DNA of 64,000 nt from JAVBQB01 sp031549265. GTDB lineage: Bacteria > Bacillota > Clostridia > Oscillospirales > JAVBQB01. The notes beneath the pieces were generated by a model. The model had not been told where the DNA came from, did not search any database, and worked only from the letters and a program-made list of their open reading frames with translations. Location of the stretch: contig JAVBQB010000004.1 in NCBI GenBank assembly GCA_031549265.1, positions 55,408 through 119,407 of the forward strand, read 5' to 3'. Of this stretch, positions 15,158-24,284 are shown in pieces; within the stretch, counting starts at the first letter, position 1; every line of letters begins with the position of its first letter. Both the position numbers and the translations under genes were made by a program.

Positions 15158-17335
15158 ATGGATCAGGCTGTTCGTCAACAATATGATTCGTTGGTGGAAA
15201 AGGTCAAATCATATATACCAAATCTGAATACGACGCGGCTTGATGACGCCTTTGAGTATGCTTATCAGGCTCACGACGGCCAAAAACGCAAAAACGGCGA
15301 GCCGTACATCATCCACCCGATCGCTTCGGCTTTTATTGTAGCCGAAATGGGGTTGGATCTTGATTCTATAATCGCGGCGCTGCTGCACGACTGTATTGAG
15401 GACACCGGCGCGACTTATGACGATATTAAGACAAGATTCGGCCAGCCTGTCGCCGACCTGGTCAACGGCGTCACCAAACTGACGCGCGTTATGTTCACCA
15501 GCAAAGAAGAAGAGCAGATGGAGAATCTGCGCAAGATGTTCATCGCCATGGCCAAGGACATCCGGGTGCTGCTTATCAAGATAGCTGACCGCCTGCACAA
15601 CATGCGCACCATCAACTATCAGAGCGAAGCCAAGCAGCGCGAAAAGGCGCACGAGACGATGCAGATTTACGCGCCGCTCGCCCACCGGCTTGGTATGCAG
15701 CGCATAAAGTGGGAGCTCGAGGACCGCGCGCTGCAATGTCTTGACCCGGTTGGCTACAGCGAGGTCGCCGAGGAACTGAACGTCAGAACGGCTAACTACA
15801 CCGAGTTTCTTGAGCGCATCAAAACGCGCATTGCCGAGCATCTCGCGGCGGACGATATCGACGCCGTCGTCGAGAGCCGGGTCAAGCACGTTTACAGCGT
15901 TTATCGCAAGATGTACAGCCAGCAGAAGTCCATGTTTGAAATATACGATCTTTACGCCGTACGCATTATTGTCGACACCGTGCACGACTGCTATAACGCG
16001 CTGGGTATAGTCCACGAGCTTTTCCGCGCCATGCCCAACCGTTTTAAGGACTATATCAACCTGCCCAAAGCCAATAAGTATCAGTCACTGCACACTACGA
16101 TGCTTGCCGAGGGCGTACCGTTCGAGGTGCAGATCCGCACCCACGACATGCACCACACCGCCGAATACGGCATCGCCGCCCACTGGAAAGACAAATCTGG
16201 GCTGGAGGGCGAACTGGGCTCGGAGCAAAAGCTCGAATGGGTGCGCCGCCTGCTGGAATCGCAGCAGGATACCGAGGCCGAGGACTTTATGAGCGGCTTG
16301 CATACCGACATGTTCGACGACGAGGTATTTGTTTTCACGCCCAAGGGCGATCTTATCAATCTGCCGGCGGGCTCGTCGCCCATTGATTTCGCGTATGCCA
16401 TCCACTCGGCGGTGGGCAACCGGATGACCGGCGTTTTCGTCAACGGGCGCATGGCTAACTTTGAATATGTTCTGCAAAACGGCGATATCGTAGATATTCT
16501 CACTTCCGCGCACAGCAAGGGGCCCAGCCGCGACTGGATCAAGATGGTCAAGACCGGCGAGGCGCGCAACAAGATCAAGCAGTGGTTCAAAAAAGAATGC
16601 CGCGAAGAAAATATCGCGCATGGCAAGTCTGAGTTTGAGAACGAACTGAAAAGATCCGGCCTGCCTCTCAGTGTGCTGACCAACAGAGACGCCGTTAATT
16701 TCATGCTACACCGGGTTTCGGTCACCAGCCTCGACGACATGTACGCCGCGATTGGCTACGGCGGACACAGCGCGGTCAAGGCGGCGAATTTCCTGCGAGA
16801 GGAAATCGTGCGTATCAGCAGGCTCCAGCCTGACAAGAATACTATTGAGGAACTTATACAAGCGCAGAAGAAACCAAAAACCCGCCCAACCGGCATCGTC
16901 GTCCAGGGTCTTGACAACTGCCTGATAAAGTTCGCGCGGTGCTGCACGCCTATTCCGGGCGACGGCATTGTAGGATTTATCACCCGGGGGTACGGCGTAT
17001 CCATCCATCGGGACGACTGCGACAACGTCAAGCACTCGATGGCGAACGAAGCCGAAACCGAACGCTGGATTCCGGTCAGCTGGGATCCGAACTTTCACGA
17101 AGCCTATCAGACCGCCATACAGATATCTGCGCGCGACCGCGACGGGCTGGTTGTCGATGTCGCGACCGCCATCAACATGATGAAGGTGCCGCTTCGTTCC
17201 ATCAACGCCGACAGCATAGGCGGCGGATACGCCATTGTCAACGCGGTCATCATGGTCAAGGACACTGCGCACCTTTCCACCATAACGAACAAGCTGTCCC
17301 GCGCCAGCGGAGTCATCGAGGTCAAGCGCGGCTGA
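15158..17335 (+). CDS. rel: Bifunctional (p)ppGpp synthetase/hydrolase RelA/SpoT
   Basis: 725-residue long Rel protein. In order: HD hydrolase domain (about 35-185, with HDCIEDT at 77-83 intact), synthetase domain (about 240-355, with KANKYQSLHTT), TGS domain (about 395-460, DEVFVFTPKGD), a helical/zinc-finger region with KFARCCTPIPGD, and a C-terminal ACT domain. Both catalytic sites look functional, so it should make and degrade the starvation alarmone on the ribosome. ATG at 15158 is chosen over the upstream 15125 start because GAAAGGCGG lies just before it and the N-terminus then matches the family. Confidence 0.96.
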   Translation: MDQAVRQQYDSLVEKVKSYIPNLNTTRLDDAFEYAYQAHDGQKRKNGEPYIIHPIASAFIVAEMGLDLDSIIAALLHDCIEDTGATYDDIKTRFGQPVADLVNGVTKLTRVMFTSKEEEQMENLRKMFIAMAKDIRVLLIKIADRLHNMRTINYQSEAKQREKAHETMQIYAPLAHRLGMQRIKWELEDRALQCLDPVGYSEVAEELNVRTANYTEFLERIKTRIAEHLAADDIDAVVESRVKHVYSVYRKMYSQQKSMFEIYDLYAVRIIVDTVHDCYNALGIVHELFRAMPNRFKDYINLPKANKYQSLHTTMLAEGVPFEVQIRTHDMHHTAEYGIAAHWKDKSGLEGELGSEQKLEWVRRLLESQQDTEAEDFMSGLHTDMFDDEVFVFTPKGDLINLPAGSSPIDFAYAIHSAVGNRMTGVFVNGRMANFEYVLQNGDIVDILTSAHSKGPSRDWIKMVKTGEARNKIKQWFKKECREENIAHGKSEFENELKRSGLPLSVLTNRDAVNFMLHRVSVTSLDDMYAAIGYGGHSAVKAANFLREEIVRISRLQPDKNTIEELIQAQKKPKTRPTGIVVQGLDNCLIKFARCCTPIPGDGIVGFITRGYGVSIHRDDCDNVKHSMANEAETERWIPVSWDPNFHEAYQTAIQISARDRDGLVVDVATAINMMKVPLRSINADSIGGGYAIVNAVIMVKDTAHLSTITNKLSRASGVIEVKRG

Positions 17336-17438
17336 TCGGGACGCCTGTTCCGGTCGCTTTGCGCTTTTTAGCGTGGTTTCACGCTGCCTGATTAAGTAAC
17401 TATCAAATTCGAAATAATTACTGTGAGGTCTTTACACT

Positions 17439-18056
17439 ATGAAAATCACAAAACTGGTAGTTGGCGTTGTCACTACAAATTGCTACGTTGTTTCCGACGA
17501 AAATACCGGTGACGCAGTGGTTATCGATCCCGGCGACAACGCGCCTCTTATTTTGGAGAACCTGAAAGGGTTAAATTTGCGCTATATTATGTTGACTCAC
17601 GGGCATTTTGACCATATACTGGGTGGAAAGGCGCTTCGTGAGGCAACCGGCGCTCCGGTCGCCATCCACGAATTGGACGCCGACTGTCTGACCGACCCTA
17701 CAAAGTCTCTGGCCGGCGGAGGCTTCACTCAACCTCCCGCTGAGCTGATTCTGCATGACGACGACGAGATTACCGCCGGATCCCTCACTTTTGACGTACT
17801 GCACACGCCAGGCCACACACCGGGTTCGGTCGTCTTCAGAATTGGCCAGGTGCTGTTCACAGGAGACACTCTGTTCGCTTCCGGCTGCGGCCGCTGTGAT
17901 CTGCCCGGCGGCGATTATCCAACCATTTTGCGGTCACTGCGCAGGCTCTACTATCTGACCGGCGAGTTCGACGTCTACCCCGGCCACGCCGAAGTTACAA
18001 CTATGGAGCACGAGCGTCTGGGCAATTTCGCAATGCATGACGCGATGGGATTTTGA
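17439..18056 (+). CDS. Metallo-beta-lactamase-fold hydrolase (glyoxalase II-like)
   Basis: 205-residue hydrolase of the short glyoxalase-II-like family common in Clostridia. The metal ligands are present: THGHFDH, HTPGHTPGS, TGDTLF and the final YPGHAEVT. Such proteins hydrolyse thioesters or related substrates; the natural substrate is not fixed by sequence. Its stop codon overlaps the TTG start of the hemZ-like gene, so the two are translationally coupled. This pair is a frequent clostridial arrangement after rel. Confidence 0.9.
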   Translation: MKITKLVVGVVTTNCYVVSDENTGDAVVIDPGDNAPLILENLKGLNLRYIMLTHGHFDHILGGKALREATGAPVAIHELDADCLTDPTKSLAGGGFTQPPAELILHDDDEITAGSLTFDVLHTPGHTPGSVVFRIGQVLFTGDTLFASGCGRCDLPGGDYPTILRSLRRLYYLTGEFDVYPGHAEVTTMEHERLGNFAMHDAMGF

Positions 18057-19534
18057 GGCTGATACTCCGCGGGCATACGTCAAAGTACCCTGTTGAACAG
18101 GCGATGCTGCTCTTCTTCCCGGAAGAACGCCCGGTCTTTTGCGATGACTACGATGACTACGGGGACGCGGCTGTGTCTACTCTCACGGTCAGCGGCCAGT
18201 CCGCAGTTTGCGTAACAGACATCAACTACCGCGGCAAACGCGCGAACGCCCGCGCCGAATTTCCGGTTTGCGACATGCAGGACCGGTTTGCATATGAGCG
18301 CGTCCTGCGCAACGTTATCAAGGAATCTTTCTGCCAGGCGGCAGCAGAAATTTGCGGCGGAATGCCTCCCTGGGGTACTTTGACCGGCATACGCCCCGCC
18401 AAAATCGCAGCATCCGCGCTGCGCGAAAACGGATTGCCGGAATACGCCGACCGAGTTCTGCGCGATACCTACCACGTCTGTCAGTCGCGCCGCGAGCTCT
18501 GCATTGACTGCGCGCTGGAGAGCGAGCGTGTCCGCGCCTTACTCCGTCCCCGCGATATTGCGCTTTATATCGGAATACCGTTTTGTCCCACCCGTTGCGG
18601 CTACTGCACATTCGTCAGCCACTCGGTCGAAAAGGCCGCGCACCTGATCGAACCTTACCTCGACGCGCTGGAGAAGGAGATCGTCCACGCGGCGGCGTTG
18701 GTGCGCGAGCTGGGCCTTACCGTCCGAGCCGCGTACATCGGCGGTGGAACTCCTACTTCGCTTTCTGCAGGCCAGCTGGAGCGGTTATTCGAATTACTCG
18801 AACGTGAATTCGCTCTGTCGGAAGCCTCAGAGTATACTGTTGAAGCCGGGCGGCCGGATACGCTGGACGACGCTAGACTCCTTGCTGTCAAAAAATCCGG
18901 AGCCGGGCGGATCAGCATTAATCCCCAGACCCTAAGCGACAAAATTCTGCAAAACATAGGAAGACCGCACACCGGTGAAGACGCTCTGGAAGCTTTCAGC
19001 CGCGCCCGTGCGCTTGGTTTCGGCTCCGTCAATATGGACGTGATCGCCGGACTGCCGGGCGACACTCCGGAGTACTTTTCGGAGACAATAGACCGACTGG
19101 TCGCGCTTGCGCCGGAGAACATAACAGTTCACACGCTGTCGCTGAAAAAAGGATCGAATATTACGCTTTCCCGTACCGCCCTGCCTCAACCCGGCGTGGT
19201 TGCCGCCATGCTGGATTACGCCGGCGCTGCGCTGCGCAATTCGAATTATTCGCCCTATTATCTTTACCGCCAAAAGTTTATGGCGGCGGCTTTGGAGAAT
19301 ACCGGGTGGACGCTGCCGGGGCACACGGGAATATACAACATCTGCATGATGGAAGAGCTCTGCACCGTTCTGGCTATTGGCGCCGGCGGAGTTACAAAGC
19401 TTGTTGACGCGACCGGCCAGCGAATTGAGCGCATCTTTAACGCCAAGTATCCCTATGAGTATATTGCCGGAATTGACGGTATTATCGAGAAAAAACTGTA
19501 CTTCAGCGACTTTTTCGCCCGGTTTGGCGCCTGA
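18053..19534 (+). CDS. hemZ: Radical SAM protein HemZ (coproporphyrinogen III oxidase-like)
   Basis: 493 residues. An N-terminal HemZ-specific domain (to about 165, with TGIRPAK) precedes a radical-SAM barrel with the cluster motif CPTRCGYC (Cys178, Cys182, Cys185) and GGGTPTSL. HemZ proteins are relatives of oxygen-independent coproporphyrinogen dehydrogenase; whether this one oxidises coproporphyrinogen or inserts heme is not decided, and no other heme genes are near. The start is a TTG that overlaps the previous stop (TTGA), giving the normal N-terminus MRLILRGH. The SAM-binding and C-terminal HemN-like parts appear complete. Confidence 0.9.
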   Translation: MRLILRGHTSKYPVEQAMLLFFPEERPVFCDDYDDYGDAAVSTLTVSGQSAVCVTDINYRGKRANARAEFPVCDMQDRFAYERVLRNVIKESFCQAAAEICGGMPPWGTLTGIRPAKIAASALRENGLPEYADRVLRDTYHVCQSRRELCIDCALESERVRALLRPRDIALYIGIPFCPTRCGYCTFVSHSVEKAAHLIEPYLDALEKEIVHAAALVRELGLTVRAAYIGGGTPTSLSAGQLERLFELLEREFALSEASEYTVEAGRPDTLDDARLLAVKKSGAGRISINPQTLSDKILQNIGRPHTGEDALEAFSRARALGFGSVNMDVIAGLPGDTPEYFSETIDRLVALAPENITVHTLSLKKGSNITLSRTALPQPGVVAAMLDYAGAALRNSNYSPYYLYRQKFMAAALENTGWTLPGHTGIYNICMMEELCTVLAIGAGGVTKLVDATGQRIERIFNAKYPYEYIAGIDGIIEKKLYFSDFFARFGA

Positions 19535-19579
19535 TTATTTCACCGCCGTGTCCTGCGGCGCTTTTGAAGGAGAATTTGC

Positions 19580-20518
19580 TTGTCTTTCGAACTCTCTCTG
19601 ATTAACAAAAACGCGGTCGAAGATCCCCGTGGGTTTGCGGCGCGCTGTGACAACGACTACACCGAAAAAATAACGTCCGCCGCGAATGTTATCGCGCAGA
19701 ACGCATCCCACAGCCCTATCGTACTGCTGTCCGGCCCTTCCGGATCGGGAAAGACGACAACCGCTTTGAAAATTAAGGAAGCGCTGCTCAGTCTCGGCAT
19801 CAGTTCGCATACTATTTCGCTTGACAATTACTTTATCGATGTTGATTTTGATACGCACCCTCGCGACGAGGACGGCAACATCGACTACGAGTCACCCAAA
19901 TGCATCGACATCGACCTGCTTACAAATCACTTTGAGGAATTGGCGCGCGGAAAAGAGGTCATGATCCCGAAGTTCGAATTTGTCAAACAAAAACGCAACC
20001 CCGACCGCGCGCGTCCGCTGTCGCTGCACCCCAACGAGGTTGCCATCTTCGAGGGTATTCACGCGCTCAACGACATGGTTACTGAGCAGATCGGCACCTC
20101 CGCTCAGAAACTTTACGTCAGCGCCCGGTCGGACGTTGCTTTTGACGGCACGGTATTTTTCAAGCGCACCTGGATTCGGCTGATGCGACGCATTATCCGC
20201 GACTTCAACTTCCGTGGCTGGGACGCCGTGCATACACTGGAAATGTGGGAAATCGTCCGGCGCGGTGAGAAAAAGTACATCTCGCCCTTCAAGTTCAAGG
20301 CAGACATTATCCTTGACTCCGCCCATGAGTATGAAATTCCCGTGCTCGCCCCCTACGCGGTTCCTCTGCTCAGCAAAGTCCCCGAATGCGAGCGCTCCGA
20401 AGAACTTCAGCAGATACTGCCCGCGCTGAAAAAGTTTGCCGTTATCGACCAAAGCTATGTCGGCGAGTATTCGCTGCTCCGGGAGTTCATAGGCGGCGGC
20501 GCTTATTCTTATAGTTAA
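19580..20518 (+). CDS. Uridine kinase/phosphoribulokinase-family nucleoside kinase
   Basis: 312 residues. The P-loop GPSGSGKTTT (about 51-60), SLDNYFID, the DYESPKCIDIDLL segment and VAIFEGIHALN identify the uridine-kinase fold that phosphorylates uridine or cytidine. Many clostridial relatives carry an N-terminal TGS/ThrRS-like region and reach ~550 residues; this one is the short kinase-only form with about 45 extra residues in front of the P-loop. The start is TTG at 19580 with a strong GAAGGAG (19566-19572). A small GC hairpin lies between hemZ and this gene. Confidence 0.88.
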   Translation: MSFELSLINKNAVEDPRGFAARCDNDYTEKITSAANVIAQNASHSPIVLLSGPSGSGKTTTALKIKEALLSLGISSHTISLDNYFIDVDFDTHPRDEDGNIDYESPKCIDIDLLTNHFEELARGKEVMIPKFEFVKQKRNPDRARPLSLHPNEVAIFEGIHALNDMVTEQIGTSAQKLYVSARSDVAFDGTVFFKRTWIRLMRRIIRDFNFRGWDAVHTLEMWEIVRRGEKKYISPFKFKADIILDSAHEYEIPVLAPYAVPLLSKVPECERSEELQQILPALKKFAVIDQSYVGEYSLLREFIGGGAYSYS

Positions 20519-20530
20519 TTCGAGGTGACT

Positions 20531-21550
20531 ATGCGCCGCATTCTTTACTATTTGATAAGAATCTTCCGCCTCAACCTCAGATATATGGGCAGAAAGATTG
20601 ATGAAGTTCATCGAAAATGTGGGAAGAATAAGTTCGCGGTCTTTTTTGACATGATTTGGTGCGGCTTTCGTTACGGCGCGGGGTACACTGACTATGCCCT
20701 CTTCGAAATGTACGCCCTTGACGGCAGAAAACGAGCAACTATTCTGACTCGCTTCAAAAACAACAAGTATGTCGCGGCTCTCAACCTCCGGAAAGACTGG
20801 CCGTATTTTGACAACAAAGTTATGTTTCATGAGAAGTTCGCAGAGTTCTGCGGGCGCCGCTATCTGGATCTGGCAAGCGCGCCTTCGGAGGTTTTCTCTG
20901 GGTTTCTTGCCTGCAACCCAGTTTTCATCGCGAAGCCAGTCGACGGCACCTGCGGCATGTCCATTGAAAAATACGACGTCAGAGATTACCCTGATCACCA
21001 GGTGCTTTATGACCTGTTGCGCTCCAAAAGCCAGCGGCTGATTGAGCAACCGATCCGCCAGCATCCCGTCCTTGACGCGATTTATCCGCACTCGGTCAAT
21101 TCCGTCCGGCTGGTGACCCTTGTAAAAGACGGCGTGCCGCATTTCGTGTTTTCCAGTATACGGATCGGCAACGGCGGGCGCTGTGTTGATAACTTTAATT
21201 CCGGCGGTATGTTAGCTCCTGTTCGGATCGGTGACGGTGTAATCGAAAAACCCGCCGTCGACAAATCCGGCGCTCTTTTTGACAGCCACCCAATGACCGG
21301 AACTCCTATCACCGGCGCACAGATCCCGTTCTGGCGGCAGTGCCTTGACTTGGCTGCGAAAGCGTCACTTGTAGTTCCCGGGATCCGGTATGTCGGCTGG
21401 GATATAGCTGTGACTCCTGACGGCCCGACGTTGATTGAGGGCAATCATTTTCCCGGCCACGACTTGTACAACCTTCCTGCGCATACGTCGGAAAGAATCG
21501 GCATTTTCCCGGCCTTTAATGAAGTAATCCCTTATAAGTCACTTAAATAG
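20531..21550 (+). CDS. Sugar-transfer-associated ATP-grasp protein
   Basis: 339 residues matching the ATP-grasp group found near exopolysaccharide and glycan genes. Recognisable parts are FIAKPVDGTCGMSIEKY (nucleotide binding), SVNSVRLVTL, FNSGGMLAPV and the metal-binding end GWDIAVTPDGPTLIEGNHFPG. Such enzymes probably ligate an amino or carboxyl group to a glycan or lipid carrier, which is inference. ATG at 20531 is preferred over the GTG at 20525 because GAGG precedes it. It starts 12 bp after the kinase gene, so the two are likely one transcript. Confidence 0.85.
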   Translation: MRRILYYLIRIFRLNLRYMGRKIDEVHRKCGKNKFAVFFDMIWCGFRYGAGYTDYALFEMYALDGRKRATILTRFKNNKYVAALNLRKDWPYFDNKVMFHEKFAEFCGRRYLDLASAPSEVFSGFLACNPVFIAKPVDGTCGMSIEKYDVRDYPDHQVLYDLLRSKSQRLIEQPIRQHPVLDAIYPHSVNSVRLVTLVKDGVPHFVFSSIRIGNGGRCVDNFNSGGMLAPVRIGDGVIEKPAVDKSGALFDSHPMTGTPITGAQIPFWRQCLDLAAKASLVVPGIRYVGWDIAVTPDGPTLIEGNHFPGHDLYNLPAHTSERIGIFPAFNEVIPYKSLK

Positions 21551-21607
21551 AGACATGGTTTCACGTTGTTTTTTTACCCGCTAAAAATTTATTCGGAGGT
21601 ATTTACT

Positions 21608-22009
21608 GTGGACGAAATGTTCCGTGACCTGTTTGATAAGGTTAAGACCACAGCGGCGGCTGCCAGCGACATAGTTGGCAAAAGCGTCGGTGACGCAGGC
21701 AAGAAAGCCGGCGAAGTTGTGGAAGTCACCAAGCTGCGCGTCAAAATTTTTGACCTGAAGAACGACATTCATGTGCTGTGGCGCGAGATAGGCCAGCTGG
21801 TCTATGAAAGCCATGCCGAACCTGATTCCGATCCCCCCAAGCTTGACGAAAAGCTTGCGGCAGTCGACGAAAAAATGCAGCAAATCAGGGAGTGCAAGCT
21901 GCGTATTCAGGAACTGAAAAAAGCCGCGGAATCCGCGGCTGGGGACGGAAACACAGCCGAATCTGAAAATGAAGTTTGCCCGCACTGTGGTGAACCGCTC
22001 GACAGGTAA
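21608..22009 (+). CDS. Small coiled-coil protein with C-terminal zinc ribbon
   Basis: 133 residues. An Ala-rich N-terminal helix (about 5-40), a longer charged helix likely to form a coiled coil (about 70-108), and a short C-terminal CPHCGEPL half zinc ribbon. Proteins with this build are common in Clostridia, with no assigned role. The start is GTG at 21608: GGAGGT (21596-21601) fits it, and the frame upstream looks non-coding. It lies six bases before PNP and is probably part of the same transcript. Confidence 0.75.
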   Translation: MDEMFRDLFDKVKTTAAAASDIVGKSVGDAGKKAGEVVEVTKLRVKIFDLKNDIHVLWREIGQLVYESHAEPDSDPPKLDEKLAAVDEKMQQIRECKLRIQELKKAAESAAGDGNTAESENEVCPHCGEPLDR

Positions 22010-22014
22010 ATTGA

Positions 22015-22836
22015 ATGTATACAATTGAAAATTATATGGAAAGCGTTTCCAGCATCCGGGAACGCTGTGGTTCTTTTGAGCCCGAAGTGGCTATGGTTCT
22101 GGGTTCCGGACTCGGCTTTCTCGGCGAGATCGTCAAAGATCCCATAATAATTGATTACAAGGACATCCCGCACTTCAAGCATTCCACCGCGCCTGGGCAC
22201 AGCGGCAAACTGGTGCTGGGACGGCTGGCTGGCAAGAATGTCGCAGTCATGCAGGGTCGCGTGCACAGCTACGAAGGACATACGCCCGAGGAGGTCGTCT
22301 TTCCCATCCGGGTGCTTAACAAGCTGGGCGCGGAGTCGCTGATTATCACCAATGCCTGCGGCGGAATCAACACCGGCTTTAATATCGGCGATATCATGCT
22401 GATTAACGACCACATCATGCTTTACGGGATGTCGCCTCTGCGCGGCCCCAATCAGGCGGGATTTGGCGTCCGTTTTCCAGACATGTCCACGACGTACACA
22501 CCGGAGCTGCGCAAGACCGCCCATACCGCCGCCGACGCGCTCGGCATTGTGCTGCGTGACGGCGTGTATTTCTACTTCCCCGGCCCGCAGTATGAGACTC
22601 CGGCTGAAATCAGGGCGGCGCGCATACTCGGCGGCGACGCTGCCGGAATGTCGACTGTACCTGAGGTTATCGCCGCCCGTCACGCCGGTATGCAGATCCT
22701 CGGTTTTTCGCTCGTCTGTAATATGGCGGCCGGCGTACTTGACGTCAAGCTGACTGAGGAGGATGTCCTTGCCGCCGCCGCCGAAGCGCGCCCTAAATTC
22801 TCTGCGCTGGTTCTAAAATGTTTGGAGCTTATGTGA
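22015..22836 (+). CDS. punA: Purine-nucleoside phosphorylase (trimeric class)
   Basis: 273-residue phosphorylase that splits inosine and guanosine (and the deoxy forms) with phosphate. Motifs are LGSGLG (phosphate loop), the PGHSGKLVLG segment, TNACGGIN, PGPQYETPAEIRAA and GMSTVPEVIAARHAGM, then the base-recognition segment around Asn in SLVCNMAAG. Length and motifs fit the trimeric low-molecular-mass class. The stop overlaps the start of the deaminase gene by one base (TGATG), which supports a purine-salvage operon. Confidence 0.95.
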   Translation: MYTIENYMESVSSIRERCGSFEPEVAMVLGSGLGFLGEIVKDPIIIDYKDIPHFKHSTAPGHSGKLVLGRLAGKNVAVMQGRVHSYEGHTPEEVVFPIRVLNKLGAESLIITNACGGINTGFNIGDIMLINDHIMLYGMSPLRGPNQAGFGVRFPDMSTTYTPELRKTAHTAADALGIVLRDGVYFYFPGPQYETPAEIRAARILGGDAAGMSTVPEVIAARHAGMQILGFSLVCNMAAGVLDVKLTEEDVLAAAAEARPKFSALVLKCLELM

Positions 22837-24131
22837 TGTATGACGTTTTGCTTCGGGTCGGCGCCGTGGTGCTACCCGATTTTACCGTGCTGGAAAACGC
22901 CGATATCGGTATAATAGGCAGCCGAATCGAATATGTCGGCGCCCGGCTTGACGACGCCCGGGCGAAGGATGTCATCGACCGGCCGCACTGCGTCGCCATG
23001 CCCGGTCTCGTTAACGCGCATACCCATTTGCCTATGACGCTGTTCCGCGGCCTTGCCGACGACTATCAGCTGGACGACTGGCTGAACAACTACATCTTCC
23101 CGGCTGAAGAAAAACTGGACGAGCGCTGTGTTTCGGCCGGTACCCGGCTCGCGCTTGCCGAGGCGATCGCGAGCGGCACGACTTCCCTGACCGATATGTA
23201 TTATTTCAGCGAACAAATCGCGGAAGCCGCTGCCGAGGCCGGAGTCAACGCTAATATTTGCCGCGCCGTCGTCGACTTTGACGGATCTTTCTCGCCCGAG
23301 TCGCCGGCCTATATAGAGATGCGCGAGCTGGCCGACAAATGGCACGGCCACGACGATGGACGCATTATTATCGAAGCCGGTATCCACGGTGAATATACTT
23401 CCCGACCGAGCACCTGGGATCAGGTCGTCTTTTTCGCCGCCGCCCGCGACTTCGGTATGCAGATTCACCTCAGTGAAACCAAGAAAGAGCATGATGAGTG
23501 CATTTCGCGGCACGGTATGACGCCCGCCAAGGTTCTGGATTCCTTCGGAGTGTTTGACCGCCGCACGGTTGCGGCACACTGCGTCTGGCTGAGCGACGCC
23601 GACATCGAGCTGCTTGCCTCACGAGGCGTAGTCGCGGCGCACAATCCGATTTCCAACGCCAAACTCGCGAGCGGACTCGCCCGTGTCCCGGAAATGCTGT
23701 ATTCAGGCGTTGTCGTCGCGCTCGGCACCGACGGCACAGCGTCCAACAACAATCTGGACATATTCGAGGAGATCAAGGCTGCCGCCATATTGCACAAGTC
23801 CGCGGCGCTCGACCCGACGCTCATCCCCGCCGTCGCCGCGCTGCAGATGGCGACTTTGGGCGGAGCGATCGCCCAGGGACGCTCGAAGCAGTCGGGCGCG
23901 TTGCAGGCCGGATATTACGCCGACCTCATCCTGGTCGACTTTGACCGCCCCCACCTCACTCCGAGGCTGAACACCGTCTCCAGTCTCGTATATGCTGCGC
24001 GCGGTTCAGATGTGGTTCTGAACATGGTACGCGGACGAATACTATATAGAGACGGAGAGTACAAGACTATCGACATCGAAAAGGTCATGCATGAAGTTCG
24101 CGGATACGTGGCGGATAAGCTATACGGATAA
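22836..24131 (+). CDS. mtaD: Amidohydrolase, 5'-methylthioadenosine/S-adenosylhomocysteine deaminase family
   Basis: 431 residues. TIM-barrel amidohydrolase with the metal ligands NAHTHLPM, HGEYTS, HLSETKKEH, AHCVWL and GTDGTASNNNLD, the last typical of the MTA/SAH deaminase group. It would deaminate methylthioadenosine, S-adenosylhomocysteine or adenosine to the inosyl form, which the coupled phosphorylase could then split. ATG at 22836 is chosen because it overlaps the PNP stop and follows TTGGAGC. Cytoplasmic; zinc or iron dependent by family. Confidence 0.92.
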   Translation: MYDVLLRVGAVVLPDFTVLENADIGIIGSRIEYVGARLDDARAKDVIDRPHCVAMPGLVNAHTHLPMTLFRGLADDYQLDDWLNNYIFPAEEKLDERCVSAGTRLALAEAIASGTTSLTDMYYFSEQIAEAAAEAGVNANICRAVVDFDGSFSPESPAYIEMRELADKWHGHDDGRIIIEAGIHGEYTSRPSTWDQVVFFAAARDFGMQIHLSETKKEHDECISRHGMTPAKVLDSFGVFDRRTVAAHCVWLSDADIELLASRGVVAAHNPISNAKLASGLARVPEMLYSGVVVALGTDGTASNNNLDIFEEIKAAAILHKSAALDPTLIPAVAALQMATLGGAIAQGRSKQSGALQAGYYADLILVDFDRPHLTPRLNTVSSLVYAARGSDVVLNMVRGRILYRDGEYKTIDIEKVMHEVRGYVADKLYG

Positions 24132-24284
24132 TTCTTTTGTTCCTCACTAATGCAATTTTCGCCCTGTGACTCAGCCGTTTCAGCTTGCCCGGGGACGTGA
24201 CGCACTTTCCCGAGTCCGCAGTCGTTGCCCCTCAGTGGCAATGACCGCTTTACGCTGTGCCAGGCGCGCTTATCGGAGAATCAT

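Noticed and set aside
19892..21142. 416-codon minus-strand ORF opposite the nucleoside kinase and ATP-grasp genes
   Set aside because: It spans two well-supported plus-strand genes and has no motif; a high-GC shadow frame.
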